Positions 1-7,434 of a stretch of 56,071 nt of DNA are shown in pieces. Under the pieces are notes generated by a model. The model was not told the origin of the DNA. It was given only the letters and a program-made list of their open reading frames with translations, and did no database searches. Within the stretch, counting starts at the first letter, position 1; each line of letters begins with the position of its first letter. Made by a program: the position numbers and the translations under genes. This DNA comes from Chlamydiae bacterium RIFCSPLOWO2_12_FULL_45_20 (GTDB lineage: Bacteria > Chlamydiota > Chlamydiia > Chlamydiales > SM23-39): contig MGMD01000019.1 in NCBI GenBank assembly GCA_001796285.1, forward strand, positions 1 to 56,071, given 5' to 3'.

Positions 1-1149
1 ACAACCTGGAGAAATTTAAGACATTAGCAGAAGTCATTGACTTCTCTTTTTCAATTGTGGGGGGATGGTGTGTGCAAAAGAAAATTTAAATCACTATATC
101 TCATAAACTTCGGGTCCTTTATTTTCTCCTTGAGTATTTCTTCCAGGTGAGTGTGTTCAATCATGCCGAAGTAGTTCTTGAGGTCAATATCAATGACTGT
201 TTGGATTTCATTCTTGTATAGGTGATCTCGTAGTGTTTTGATTGCCGTATGACAGCCTCTTCCAGGTCTGAATCCATGGGAACTTTCCAGGAATAGTGGT
301 TCATAAATGCTTTCTAGCACTTTCTGTGTCATTTTCTGTACAATTTTGTCTTCCAAGTTGCTAATCCCCAGTGGTCTTTTGGCTCCAGGTTTCCCTTCTT
401 TCGGTATGAGCACTTCTCTTACCGGCCCCGGTCTGTACGCCATAGATTTCATGCTGGTGATTAGTTCGTCGATATTGGCATAGAGTTTTGCTCCATAGGC
501 CAATTTGCTTATTCCATCTATTCCCACTGCTTTATTTTTATCAAGTTCGTGAAAACAGTCTATTAACGACCCGCTGTTGAAAAGATGCATTAAGCATTCA
601 TATTCCTTCTTCGGGTCTTGTTTTGATAGCCAGGCTATTCTGTTCAGTTTTGTGTTCGTCGCTGAGTGGCTCTGATGTCCCATGCGGCGTTTCCCTTATC
701 TAGATTGATACTTACCCAGGATACTTCCCTCTGCCGTCATTACTGGCTTCAGCGGTACTATTATCCATCTGACTCCCTATCGACCTTTTCGATCTCCTCG
801 CTTTTACACTTGTTGATCAATACTTCTCTGTGAAGAGTCGTTAGGGTATCCCACGTTCACTTTATTACCTTCGATTACATGCCGTGCTCTTTGACCCCGG
901 GGTTGCCACCCTTTTCTTCCCTTATCGAATTGGATGGTGTTGCCTTCTGATGATTTTAGGTCATGGGCCTTCCCTACATGGACATCTTTCAGGGCTCAAT
1001 CGCTCGCTTCCGCTTACGGCCTGCACTCTTCCTGTCTACGCTTAGTTCAGTTTGTTACCTCCCTGCACTCAAGACTCGGTACGGATGGGTGGGTGCCCTT
1101 TTCCGATCGCCATTTCAGGCGATTGTTAATAAAGCGCCTCGTGGCGCAC
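1..1149 (-). mobile_element. Group II intron, 5' portion, truncated at the window edge
   Basis: Read on the minus strand, position 1149 begins GTGCGCCACGAGG, which matches the GUGYG 5' end of bacterial group II introns. About 460 bases of non-coding, structured-looking sequence (domains I-III) follow, and then the intron-encoded reverse transcriptase reading frame in the position expected for domain IV. No domain V/VI or 3' end lies inside the window. The element sits about 50 bases downstream of the 1199-2044 gene, in the same orientation, so it does not interrupt that gene. The encoded maturase is truncated, so the copy is probably not mobile by itself. Confidence 0.8.
51..683 (-). pseudogene. 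ltrA: Group II intron reverse transcriptase/maturase, truncated after the N-terminal RT motifs
   Basis: A 210-residue frame corresponds to the first part of an LtrA-like protein. Visible RT blocks are KAVGIDGIS (about residues 51-59), KRPLGISNLEDKIVQ (about 102-116), HGFRPGRGCHTA (about 136-147) and VIDIDLKNYF (about 163-172), which carries the first catalytic aspartate. The frame ends soon after KIKDPKFMR with an unrelated-looking tail, and the YADD catalytic box, thumb, maturase X domain and endonuclease domain are missing. Intact members are usually over 400 residues. A deletion or frameshift near position 100 is likely. It lies inside the intron that begins at 1149. Confidence 0.85.
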
Positions 1150-1198
1150 AAAATCAATGTCCTGATATCAAGTCCCAAGTATCCAAGAACCAAGTACC

Positions 1199-2044
1199 TT
1201 AGAACTTCCAGAGGGCCGAGACGCCGATGCCCTCACCGTCGCCGCCGTAGTCGCTGCTGACACCCACGCCAGAAGGGGCGGAGCCCCCAACAGCCACGTG
1301 GTAGCTCCCGGTCGTTTCCCCAACACGGGTATAGGTGTGGACATTCCCATTTTGCTCATTGCCAGCTTGTAAAATGCTCTCTCCTGTTGCTACCTTATGA
1401 AGGAGGGTAACTCCTACTGCTGCTCTTAGCGACGGGACTTCGAAAGGGACAAAAGCCTTCTCACTCAACTCTCCAACCATTTCAACATGCCTTTCGTAGG
1501 GTTGATTTCGGCTTCCCGGTAATACGTCATTCGACATCAATACCCACTGAGGCTCATCAAACCGAGTATCGCCATGTTCCTGGCGAGCCGCATTCCAAAA
1601 ATATCTGAATTGAAGAGGGTTTTCCCTTCCGTATTCCGCCAGATGCGCCCGTCCATAAGCGCTAACGCGCGCTTCAAGTTCATTGAGTGTTCCAGGTGGA
1701 AGAAGGTAAAGGGAATGAGTTTGCCAAATTTTAAGAGAGGTCCCGTCTGGGCCTGCTTCATCGCCGTGGATTGGACATTTTTCATTAAGAATTTGGCCCA
1801 TATTCTTAGGTAGGGCGGGAATGTGCGCAGGGAGCAAGCCTATCTTTCTCAAAGCTTCAAGGGCTCTCGAGACTGCGGCGATGCAAGGATCTTCTATGTA
1901 CTCAAGAGCTAGCTTAGCGACGTCGGTTACGTGGAATACCCCGTTTAATTGCTCAAGAACCGGGGACCTTTCACGCACTCTGTCGAGCTGCTCTGCTGGC
2001 GTGATCCACTCTCTTTGTCCTACTGGAATTCTTACTGCTGCCAT
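1199..2044 (-). CDS. Hypothetical protein, 281 aa, family not recognised
   Basis: I do not recognise this protein. It is 281 residues with no obvious signal peptide or membrane segment. The middle is rich in aromatic and charged residues (for example LQFRYFWNAARQEHGDTRFDEPQW), and the last about 40 residues are glycine/serine-rich (YHVAVGGSAPSGVGVSSDYGG). The ATG at 2044 is preceded by AGAGGATAGT, with a GAGG-type ribosome-binding site. A -10-like TATAAT lies on the minus strand at 2101-2096, next to two direct copies of ACCGCGTTAA. The group II intron lies just downstream and a toxin-antitoxin pair diverges upstream, so the gene sits in an accessory pocket. Codon use looks normal for a real gene. 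Confidence 0.6.
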   Translation of the reverse strand: MAAVRIPVGQREWITPAEQLDRVRERSPVLEQLNGVFHVTDVAKLALEYIEDPCIAAVSRALEALRKIGLLPAHIPALPKNMGQILNEKCPIHGDEAGPDGTSLKIWQTHSLYLLPPGTLNELEARVSAYGRAHLAEYGRENPLQFRYFWNAARQEHGDTRFDEPQWVLMSNDVLPGSRNQPYERHVEMVGELSEKAFVPFEVPSLRAAVGVTLLHKVATGESILQAGNEQNGNVHTYTRVGETTGSYHVAVGGSAPSGVGVSSDYGGDGEGIGVSALWKF

Positions 2045-2095
2045 ACTATCCTCTTAAATATTAAGTTTATCGCAACGATAATACTTCAAAATACA

Positions 2096-2126
2096 ATTAT
2101 ACACAACCGCGTTAACACCGCGTTAA
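2096..2126 (-). promoter_or_regulatory. Promoter/operator candidate of the 1199-2044 gene with two direct repeats
   Basis: The minus strand has a perfect -10 hexamer (TATAAT, plus-strand positions 2096-2101). ACCGCGTTAA occurs twice, at 2106-2115 and 2117-2126, an 11-base period of about one helical turn. The repeats cover the -35 area, where the hexamer itself is poor (TTAACG, 19-base spacing). Repeats there suggest a regulator-binding site. No regulator is identified. Confidence 0.4.
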
Positions 2127-2205
2127 AAGCGTAATGTAAGCCTTGTGGCTATAAAGAGCATTCGTCAAAAAATATTGGTTGTTAGGGCTTTGTAGAGCCA
2201 TATTT

Positions 2206-2231
2206 CTTTAAATCTTTAAATCTGGTATAAT
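2206..2231 (+). promoter_or_regulatory. Toxin-antitoxin promoter with tandem operator-like repeats
   Basis: A consensus -10 TATAAT lies at 2226-2231, with a weak -35 near 2203-2208 (TTTCTT). CTTTAAAT is repeated exactly in tandem at 2206-2213 and 2214-2221, filling the spacer. Ribbon-helix-helix antitoxins normally repress their own promoter by binding short repeats of this kind, so this is a likely autoregulatory operator (inference). Confidence 0.5.
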
Positions 2232-2258
2232 GAGTGAATGAGAAAGGAGAAGTCAAAA

Positions 2259-2510
2259 ATGACCGCTAGAAGCAATTTATCTCGTATGACGATAGATATT
2301 CCCGCCGAGGATCATAAACGTTTAAAGGCTCTTGCTGCTGTACTAGGGAAGAGCATGAGAGAAATTATTGCAGAATGGATTCATGGGAATCTATACAGCG
2401 AGAATACCCCAAACGCGGAAACATTGAAAGCAATTGAGAGTATCGAGAAGGGGAAAGACCTGATCGAAGCTAAAGATGCTCAGGACCTATTTCGTAAATT
2501 GAGGATCTGA
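2259..2510 (+). CDS. Type II antitoxin, ribbon-helix-helix family, partner of a YafQ-like toxin
   Basis: An 83-residue protein with the RHH pattern: a short strand (SRMTIDIPAEDHKRLKALA) followed by helices (GKSMREIIAEWIH), and an acidic C-terminal tail that would wrap the toxin. It should neutralise the adjacent RelE-superfamily toxin and repress the operon. An in-frame ATG exists at 2238, but the ATG at 2259 is preceded by AAAGGAG with 9-base spacing, and 2238 lies only 6 bases after the -10 box, so 2259 is the better start. The stop codon overlaps the toxin start (TGATG), which indicates translational coupling. Confidence 0.8.
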   Translation: MTARSNLSRMTIDIPAEDHKRLKALAAVLGKSMREIIAEWIHGNLYSENTPNAETLKAIESIEKGKDLIEAKDAQDLFRKLRI

Positions 2511-2776
2511 TGCTAATACCTGTTTACCTACGCTTGTTTGAACGGGAGCTCGAAAAAGCAAAAAAGCGCGGTCTAGACATATCCAAAATCAAGACCTTAA
2601 TGAACGATCTTATCAATGAAAAGTCCCTTGATCCAAAACATTGCAATCACAAATTGAAAGGGGATTTCGTAGGATACTGGGAATGTCACGTCACGCCCGA
2701 CTGGCTTTTGATCTATAAAAAAGACAATATGCGAATTTATTTTGCTAGGACAGGGACGCATTCCGATCTTTTCTGA
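2510..2776 (+). CDS. yafQ: YafQ-family mRNA interferase toxin (RelE superfamily)
   Basis: An 88-residue protein of normal YafQ length. Diagnostic features are the KALMND-like helix region, DPKHCNHKLKGDF, WECHVTPDWLLIYK and the C-terminal RTGTHSDLF signature, which contains the conserved histidine and the terminal HSDLF used for ribosome-dependent mRNA cleavage. Histidines and an aspartate are present at the positions used by Escherichia coli YafQ. It overlaps the antitoxin gene by one base. Such pairs stabilise genomic islands or act in stress responses; which applies here cannot be told from the sequence. The adjacent group II intron fits an accessory context. Confidence 0.85.
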   Translation: MLIPVYLRLFERELEKAKKRGLDISKIKTLMNDLINEKSLDPKHCNHKLKGDFVGYWECHVTPDWLLIYKKDNMRIYFARTGTHSDLF

Positions 2777-2870
2777 TGGGTAAATTAGAAGAGATTTAAT
2801 CCTTAACGGAGTTTTCTGTTCCGTTGCTCCCTAAACCCCACATTGAACTAAATTCATCGTTAAAATCTCC

Positions 2871-3659
2871 TTAAATGAATGATCTTGTTTTACTAGAAAA
2901 AGCCACAGGCTGAGATACCTGATCCTGATGCGCAACCGTCACAGAAATAGAGTAGGGAAGTGATTCCTTTACAATTTTTAAAGCGACCTCTTGACTATTA
3001 CACTCCTCAGAAAGGTGAGCTAAATACACATGCTTTAAATGGGGATGCATGATCTTTGCAATCAACTTTGCGCAATCTTCATTCGATAGATGCCCCTGTT
3101 TCCCCAAAATACGCTTTTTTAAATACTCGGGACGTCTCGATGCATGTACCATCGAAGGCTCGTGGTTTGCTTCTAAATAGAGATAGTCACAGTTTTCTAA
3201 ATGTTTTGCGACCAAAGAAGTCACATGGCCAATGTCTGTGCAAATCCCAAGCTTCAAGTGATCCATTTGAATAATAAACCCTACAGGATCCAACGTATCA
3301 TGAGGTATGCTAAACGGGTGCACTGCCAAATCTCCAAATTGAAACGTCTCTCCTGTTGTGAAGATTTTAAAGCGAAGTTGTGCCTGGATAGCATGAGAAA
3401 TCCCTGTTGCCGTCTCCTTGTTTGCGATAATGGGAATGTTTAGCTTTTGCGAAAGAAGGGGCAGTCCTTTGATGTGATCTGAATGTTCATGCGTCACAAA
3501 AACAGCTTGAATCGTTTGGAGATCCACCTGAATCTCTTCCAACCGCTTACAAATCTCCCGCAAAGAAATCCCCGCATCAATCAAAACACGCGTCGTTGCA
3601 CTCCCAAGATAGAGGCAGTTCCCTTTGGAACCAGATGCAAGAGGGCAAAATCCAAACAT
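2871..3659 (-). CDS. yycJ: YycJ/WalJ-like metallo-beta-lactamase-fold hydrolase
   Basis: A 262-residue MBL-fold protein beginning FGFCPLASGSKGN, the typical YycJ start. Metal-binding residues appear in THEHSDHIKGL (HxHxDH), in the second histidine of FSIPHD, in CTDIGH and in YLAHLSEECN. Family members are single-domain nucleases/phosphodiesterases linked to DNA metabolism and cell-wall control in Firmicutes; Chlamydiae carry a conserved orthologue. The reading frame stays open to 3821, but the extra 54 residues are low in quality and would overlap the divergent neighbour, so the ATG at 3659 is chosen. A TTGCAA/TAAAAA promoter-like pair lies at 3715-3688 on the minus strand, just upstream. Confidence 0.85.
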   Translation of the reverse strand: MFGFCPLASGSKGNCLYLGSATTRVLIDAGISLREICKRLEEIQVDLQTIQAVFVTHEHSDHIKGLPLLSQKLNIPIIANKETATGISHAIQAQLRFKIFTTGETFQFGDLAVHPFSIPHDTLDPVGFIIQMDHLKLGICTDIGHVTSLVAKHLENCDYLYLEANHEPSMVHASRRPEYLKKRILGKQGHLSNEDCAKLIAKIMHPHLKHVYLAHLSEECNSQEVALKIVKESLPYSISVTVAHQDQVSQPVAFSSKTRSFI

Positions 3660-3768
3660 GAACAAGAATTTTAGATCCTGGGCTACATTTTTACGACAAA
3701 AAAAACTCTTTGCAAAATTATTTTGTTCATTTATGGAAGAAATTAAAGACGAGCTAAAGGTGAACACA

Positions 3769-4143
3769 ATGATTGGCGAAGAAATACTTCTGGAAATTGA
3801 TGAAACATTGAGTCGCCTCATACAAAATGCTGAAGCAATTCAAAGCGTGCAGTGGAACGCCCTTTCTGAAACGGAAATGAATGCGTTTCAAAATACTCAA
3901 GAAAGCCTGCTACAACACCTTCTTCACATGGATGGATGTTGGCTTATGCGAAAAAATAGCTTAAAAAATCCGCGTGTCCATTCTTCCACTCTCAAAATAC
4001 AGGAAAAACTCAAACATTTCGAACAGCTTAAGACATCATACAGCAAAAGCATCAGCAGTGCGAGGAAGAAAACGCCGTTTTTTTCTAAACGAAAGAAAAA
4101 AAGCCTTCTTGATTTTGCTAGCCAGCCTTCTTTCAGAAGTTGA
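3769..4143 (+). CDS. Small hypothetical helical protein, 124 aa
   Basis: I do not recognise this protein. The frame is open from 3625, but that part overlaps the divergent yycJ. The ATG at 3769 has AAAGG with 8-base spacing; an alternative ATG at 3733 has no good site. The product is helical and polar (EEILLEIDETLSRLIQNAEAIQS), with a lysine-rich C-terminus (KKTPFFSKRKKKSLLDF). Its size and acidic helical start followed by a basic tail resemble small secretion chaperones or flagellar FliT-like proteins, but no motif decides this. Its stop codon lies one base from the stop of the convergent dehydrogenase gene. Confidence 0.55.
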   Translation: MIGEEILLEIDETLSRLIQNAEAIQSVQWNALSETEMNAFQNTQESLLQHLLHMDGCWLMRKNSLKNPRVHSSTLKIQEKLKHFEQLKTSYSKSISSARKKTPFFSKRKKKSLLDFASQPSFRS

Positions 4144-4144
4144 A

Positions 4145-6166
4145 CTAAAACGCCGCCAGTTTTCGAATGGCTTCTTCTATATCTTTTTTCTGAGGCAATA
4201 CTTCATCCTCTAGCGCCTTGCAATAGGGCACAGGACAGTTTTTCCCAGTCACTCTTTGGATCGGCGCGTCGAGAAAGAAAAAAGCCTCGTCCACAGCCCT
4301 CGCAGCAATTTCTGCGCCAAAGCCCCCGTTTCTAGCGGCTTCATGGGCAATTAAGAGTTTGCCTGTCTTTTGCACGGAGGTAAGGATGGTTGCAAAATCG
4401 AGAGGTACAATCGTACGAAGGTCGATGACTTCAACAGAAACTCCCTCCTTCGACAGCACTTCTGCCGCCTCGTTAGCCATGAGGACTGTCATGCCCCAAG
4501 CAACCACTGTCACATCCTTCCCTTCTTTTACGATATTTGCTTTCCCAAATTCCAAAAATTCTTCTTTACCAGGCTCTCTTCGAGCAGCGAAAAGGCGCTG
4601 ACGATAGAGCGCTTTATGCTCCAGAAAGATCACCGGGTTGGGATCTCGGATCGCCGTTTTCAAAAGCCGTTTCGCATCTGCTGCATTGCTTGGAATCACC
4701 ACTTTTAACCCCGAACAGTGGCTCAAAAAAGCTTCCGTACTTTGGGAATGGTAGGGGCCGCCTTGAATATACCCGCCATAAGGCATCCGGATCACGACAG
4801 GACAGTTCCACATCCCATTCGAGCGGTAATAAATACTCGAGAGCTCATTGAATAGCTGATTCATCCCCGTCCAGGAATAATCGGCAAATTGGATTTCCGC
4901 TACAGGTTTATGGAAACCATCGGAGCTTAAGCCAATAGCCAAACCCACAATCGTCGATTCTGCAAGCGGTGTATTAAAGCAGCGCCGTTCCCCAAATTTC
5001 TCTGTCAGTTGACGAGTGATCCCAAAAACACCCCCTTTCCCCTTTGCAACATCTTGCCCAAACACGATCACGCCAGCATCCCGCTCCATCTCTTCAACAA
5101 GAGCATGATTGATGGCATCCATCATCACAATCGACTCGCCCGCAGCCTCCGGTTTCGATTCAGGCGGATGAAACGGCACATACACCTTTGTCTCTGCAGA
5201 CTCTTTGGGGGGAAAAGGCTTCTCATCAGAGCTGCGGGCTGCTGCTTCCACACACTCAAAATAATGTTTCTTAAGCTCCTCTATCTCCTCTTTTGAAACA
5301 CCTTGTTCCCGTGTCAACCACTCTTCAAAAAGGACAATCGGATCGCGTCCTTTTCCTTGCTCAAGACAAGCTTCCTCTTGATATTTTTTGGGATCATCGC
5401 TACTACTATGCGGAGCAATTCTCGGCACGTGAGCCACAATAATACTCGGGCCCTCTCCTCTTCTCGCTTTCTCTACCGCTTTTTGACACGCTTCGTTCCC
5501 TTCTAAAAAATTGCAACCATCGATTTCAAATACAGAGAGCCCATCATATCCCTTCGCAATCGGCGCAATGCTTCCCCCAGCTGTTTGCTCTTCCACCGGC
5601 ACAGAAATAGCCCAGCCATTATCCTGAATGACAAAAATGACAGGAAGCCGATGGATACAGGAAAAATTCAGCGCCTCATGAAAATCCCCCTGAGAAGTCG
5701 CCCCCTCACCGCCAGAGACATAGACCACTTCTGCTGCGCCCCTAAAGACGATCGATTGAGCCATGCCCACAGCCTGCAAAAATTGAGAACCCACAACACT
5801 CGACTGGCAAGGAATACGAAGGTTTTTTTGAGAAAAATGCTCTGGCATCATTCTCCCCCCAGAATGGTTTGGGATGTCCCTAGCAAGAAACGCAGCGAAG
5901 AGATCCTCCATACTACACCCAAGACCTATCGCAAAAGCTCGATCTCGGTAATAAGGATAGGCCCAATCGGTTCCAGGAATCAAATGTAGAGCCGCTACAG
6001 CCCCAATCATCTCATGTCCCGTCACTGCAAGATGAAAGGTAGCTCCTTTATTTTGACGAACAAGTTTGGACATTTTTTCATCCATCATGCGCGTCAGATG
6101 CATGACCTCAAGAGTCTTGAGTAAAAGATCTTTTTTAATCTGAGTCAACGAAACGGAAATAGCCAT
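4145..6166 (-). CDS. pdhA/B: 2-oxoacid (pyruvate/branched-chain) dehydrogenase E1, alpha and beta subunits fused
   Basis: This 673-residue protein joins both E1 subunits in one chain. The alpha half (about 1-330) has the thiamine diphosphate region GGRMMPEHFS, VYVSGGEGATSQGDFHEALNF (GDG-like motif) and HVPRIAPHSSSDD. The beta half (about 345-673) has VIVFGQDVAKGKGGVFGIT, FNTPLAESTIVGLAIGLS and EIQFADYSWTGMNQL. The enzyme decarboxylates a 2-oxoacid and passes the acyl group to E2 lipoamide. The same fusion is known in Chlamydia (CT340 type); whether the substrate is pyruvate or a branched-chain oxoacid is uncertain. In Chlamydia it neighbours dnaJ-rpsU-tsaB-lon, which here lie about 30 kb away. 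Confidence 0.9.
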   Translation of the reverse strand: MAISVSLTQIKKDLLLKTLEVMHLTRMMDEKMSKLVRQNKGATFHLAVTGHEMIGAVAALHLIPGTDWAYPYYRDRAFAIGLGCSMEDLFAAFLARDIPNHSGGRMMPEHFSQKNLRIPCQSSVVGSQFLQAVGMAQSIVFRGAAEVVYVSGGEGATSQGDFHEALNFSCIHRLPVIFVIQDNGWAISVPVEEQTAGGSIAPIAKGYDGLSVFEIDGCNFLEGNEACQKAVEKARRGEGPSIIVAHVPRIAPHSSSDDPKKYQEEACLEQGKGRDPIVLFEEWLTREQGVSKEEIEELKKHYFECVEAAARSSDEKPFPPKESAETKVYVPFHPPESKPEAAGESIVMMDAINHALVEEMERDAGVIVFGQDVAKGKGGVFGITRQLTEKFGERRCFNTPLAESTIVGLAIGLSSDGFHKPVAEIQFADYSWTGMNQLFNELSSIYYRSNGMWNCPVVIRMPYGGYIQGGPYHSQSTEAFLSHCSGLKVVIPSNAADAKRLLKTAIRDPNPVIFLEHKALYRQRLFAARREPGKEEFLEFGKANIVKEGKDVTVVAWGMTVLMANEAAEVLSKEGVSVEVIDLRTIVPLDFATILTSVQKTGKLLIAHEAARNGGFGAEIAARAVDEAFFFLDAPIQRVTGKNCPVPYCKALEDEVLPQKKDIEEAIRKLAAF

Positions 6167-6216
6167 GAGGGAAGTATAGAGGATCTAGTTTTTTGTTGCG
6201 ATCAATATCGCGATTT

Positions 6217-7353
6217 TCATTTCGTCTTCTTAGTTTTAATTTGAGCCACTTTTTTAATAGCAAAACGGCGTCGCCTTTGAGGCTGAAATTCCTCGACTTC
6301 GGGCTCTTCCTTACGAGGACGCCCCCGTTTTTTAGGAAGCACAGCGTGGGTCGCCGCCCCCATTTTAGGAGCCTCTTCAACCCGCGTGACGGTCGCGTGT
6401 TCCTTAAATTTAGGCTTGATAAAAGGAGTAAAAGGCTTTTTTCCAGACCTATCCCCAAACATTTTTTCAGCTCCAGAAAGACGATTCGAAAGGTGGCGAA
6501 GAGATTCAAGACGCTGAGAAAGAGCCTCCAACTTCTCATCCACCCGAAGCCTTGGACTCCCTCTAAGAGAAGCGAGGAGATGTTCCTCCGTTTCAAATTT
6601 GGAAGAAAAAGTCACCGATGCTGCTGTCGCTATATCTGGAATGTAAAGAAAAGGACGGCAAGCAGAAGGAACCTGCGTATAAATATCCGCTGAGACTTGG
6701 GGCTCTAGCTCAACTTTTGCCACCTGTTTAGGCGGCCGTCCTCTCTTCGGACGAGGATTGAGCGCTTCATTAGAGTAGTAGGTTTTCGCTTTCTGAACTA
6801 AAACATCGCGAGCTTGCACAATCTCTTTTGCAACTTTCGCTTCAAATAAAAAACGCTTCAGCTTTTCAACAGCGCTTTTGCCAAGCTCTAAATCTTCTTC
6901 AAAAACAAATTGTACATTATGCTGCCGGAGCCACTCAATAATTCGAATACGAGAGCGCTCTTGGTAATACTGCTGCCACTTCTCAAGCTCAGAGAGATGA
7001 TCATAAATGAATTCCAAAAAATTTTCTCTCGCCTCTTTAGCTGCAATTAGATCGAGGAGTTTTTCCTTCGTATCGATATCGTAGACCTTTTCATGAACAA
7101 ACCCCTCCATGAATTTTTTCACTTCGTAAAAAGTCATCTTAGGAAGAAGGAGATAGCGGTCAGGACTTTTTTTTAGCTCGTTTTCAAACGACTCTAGCTC
7201 ATCAAGTCCCTTATCAAGGTCGACATAAAGAAGAAACCCTTCCGCAGAATCTAGATAAAAATCTCTCTCATCATCTGATTTCGCAAAAGAGTCCATCAAA
7301 CGATGATACCTGAGGATCAGGGGATTTTTAGCCTGGGGATAGGAGGACTTCAT
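6217..7353 (-). CDS. UPF0158 family protein with two AT-hook-like motifs
   Basis: A 378-residue member of UPF0158, a chlamydial family of unknown function (CT429 type). The conserved N-terminal region includes SDDERDFYLDSAEGFLLYVDLD, LPKMTFYEVKKFME and RSRIRIIEWLRQHNVQFVFEEDL. Two RGRP cores occur in basic patches, PKRGRPPK near residue 203 and KKRGRPRK near residue 341; these resemble AT-hooks that bind the minor groove of AT-rich DNA. The C-terminus is strongly basic (PQRRRRFAIKKVAQIKTKKTK). A DNA-binding role is therefore an inference. The start at 7353 (MKSSYPQAKNPLI) is preferred over the upstream ATG at 7377 because the family begins this way. It diverges from serS. Confidence 0.8.
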   Translation of the reverse strand: MKSSYPQAKNPLILRYHRLMDSFAKSDDERDFYLDSAEGFLLYVDLDKGLDELESFENELKKSPDRYLLLPKMTFYEVKKFMEGFVHEKVYDIDTKEKLLDLIAAKEARENFLEFIYDHLSELEKWQQYYQERSRIRIIEWLRQHNVQFVFEEDLELGKSAVEKLKRFLFEAKVAKEIVQARDVLVQKAKTYYSNEALNPRPKRGRPPKQVAKVELEPQVSADIYTQVPSACRPFLYIPDIATAASVTFSSKFETEEHLLASLRGSPRLRVDEKLEALSQRLESLRHLSNRLSGAEKMFGDRSGKKPFTPFIKPKFKEHATVTRVEEAPKMGAATHAVLPKKRGRPRKEEPEVEEFQPQRRRRFAIKKVAQIKTKKTK

Positions 7354-7398
7354 GCAGCCTATCCTACCACAGCTCAAGAATTAGTGGAAAGCGAGAGT

Positions 7399-7428
7399 TT
7401 GACTTTAACCCCATCTAGGATCTATATT
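7399..7428 (+). promoter_or_regulatory. serS promoter, placing the start codon at the transcription start
   Basis: TTGACT at 7399-7404, an 18-base spacer and TATATT at 7423-7428 make a good main-sigma promoter. The serS ATG is at 7435, where transcription would be expected to begin, and no Shine-Dalgarno sequence precedes it. Confidence 0.55.
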
Positions 7429-7434
7429 CTCCTC

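Noticed and set aside
934-1260. Plus-strand frames of 79-108 codons in the intron
   Set aside because: They lie in the structured 5' domains of a group II intron on the opposite strand.
2805-2825. AACGGA/TCCGTT hairpin after the toxin gene as terminator
   Set aside because: Only six base pairs, a long loop and no T run.
3660-3821. N-terminal extension of the YycJ-like protein
   Set aside because: The extra residues are unlike the family, overlap the promoter-like sequence, and the family start (FGFCPLASGSKGN) fits the ATG at 3659.
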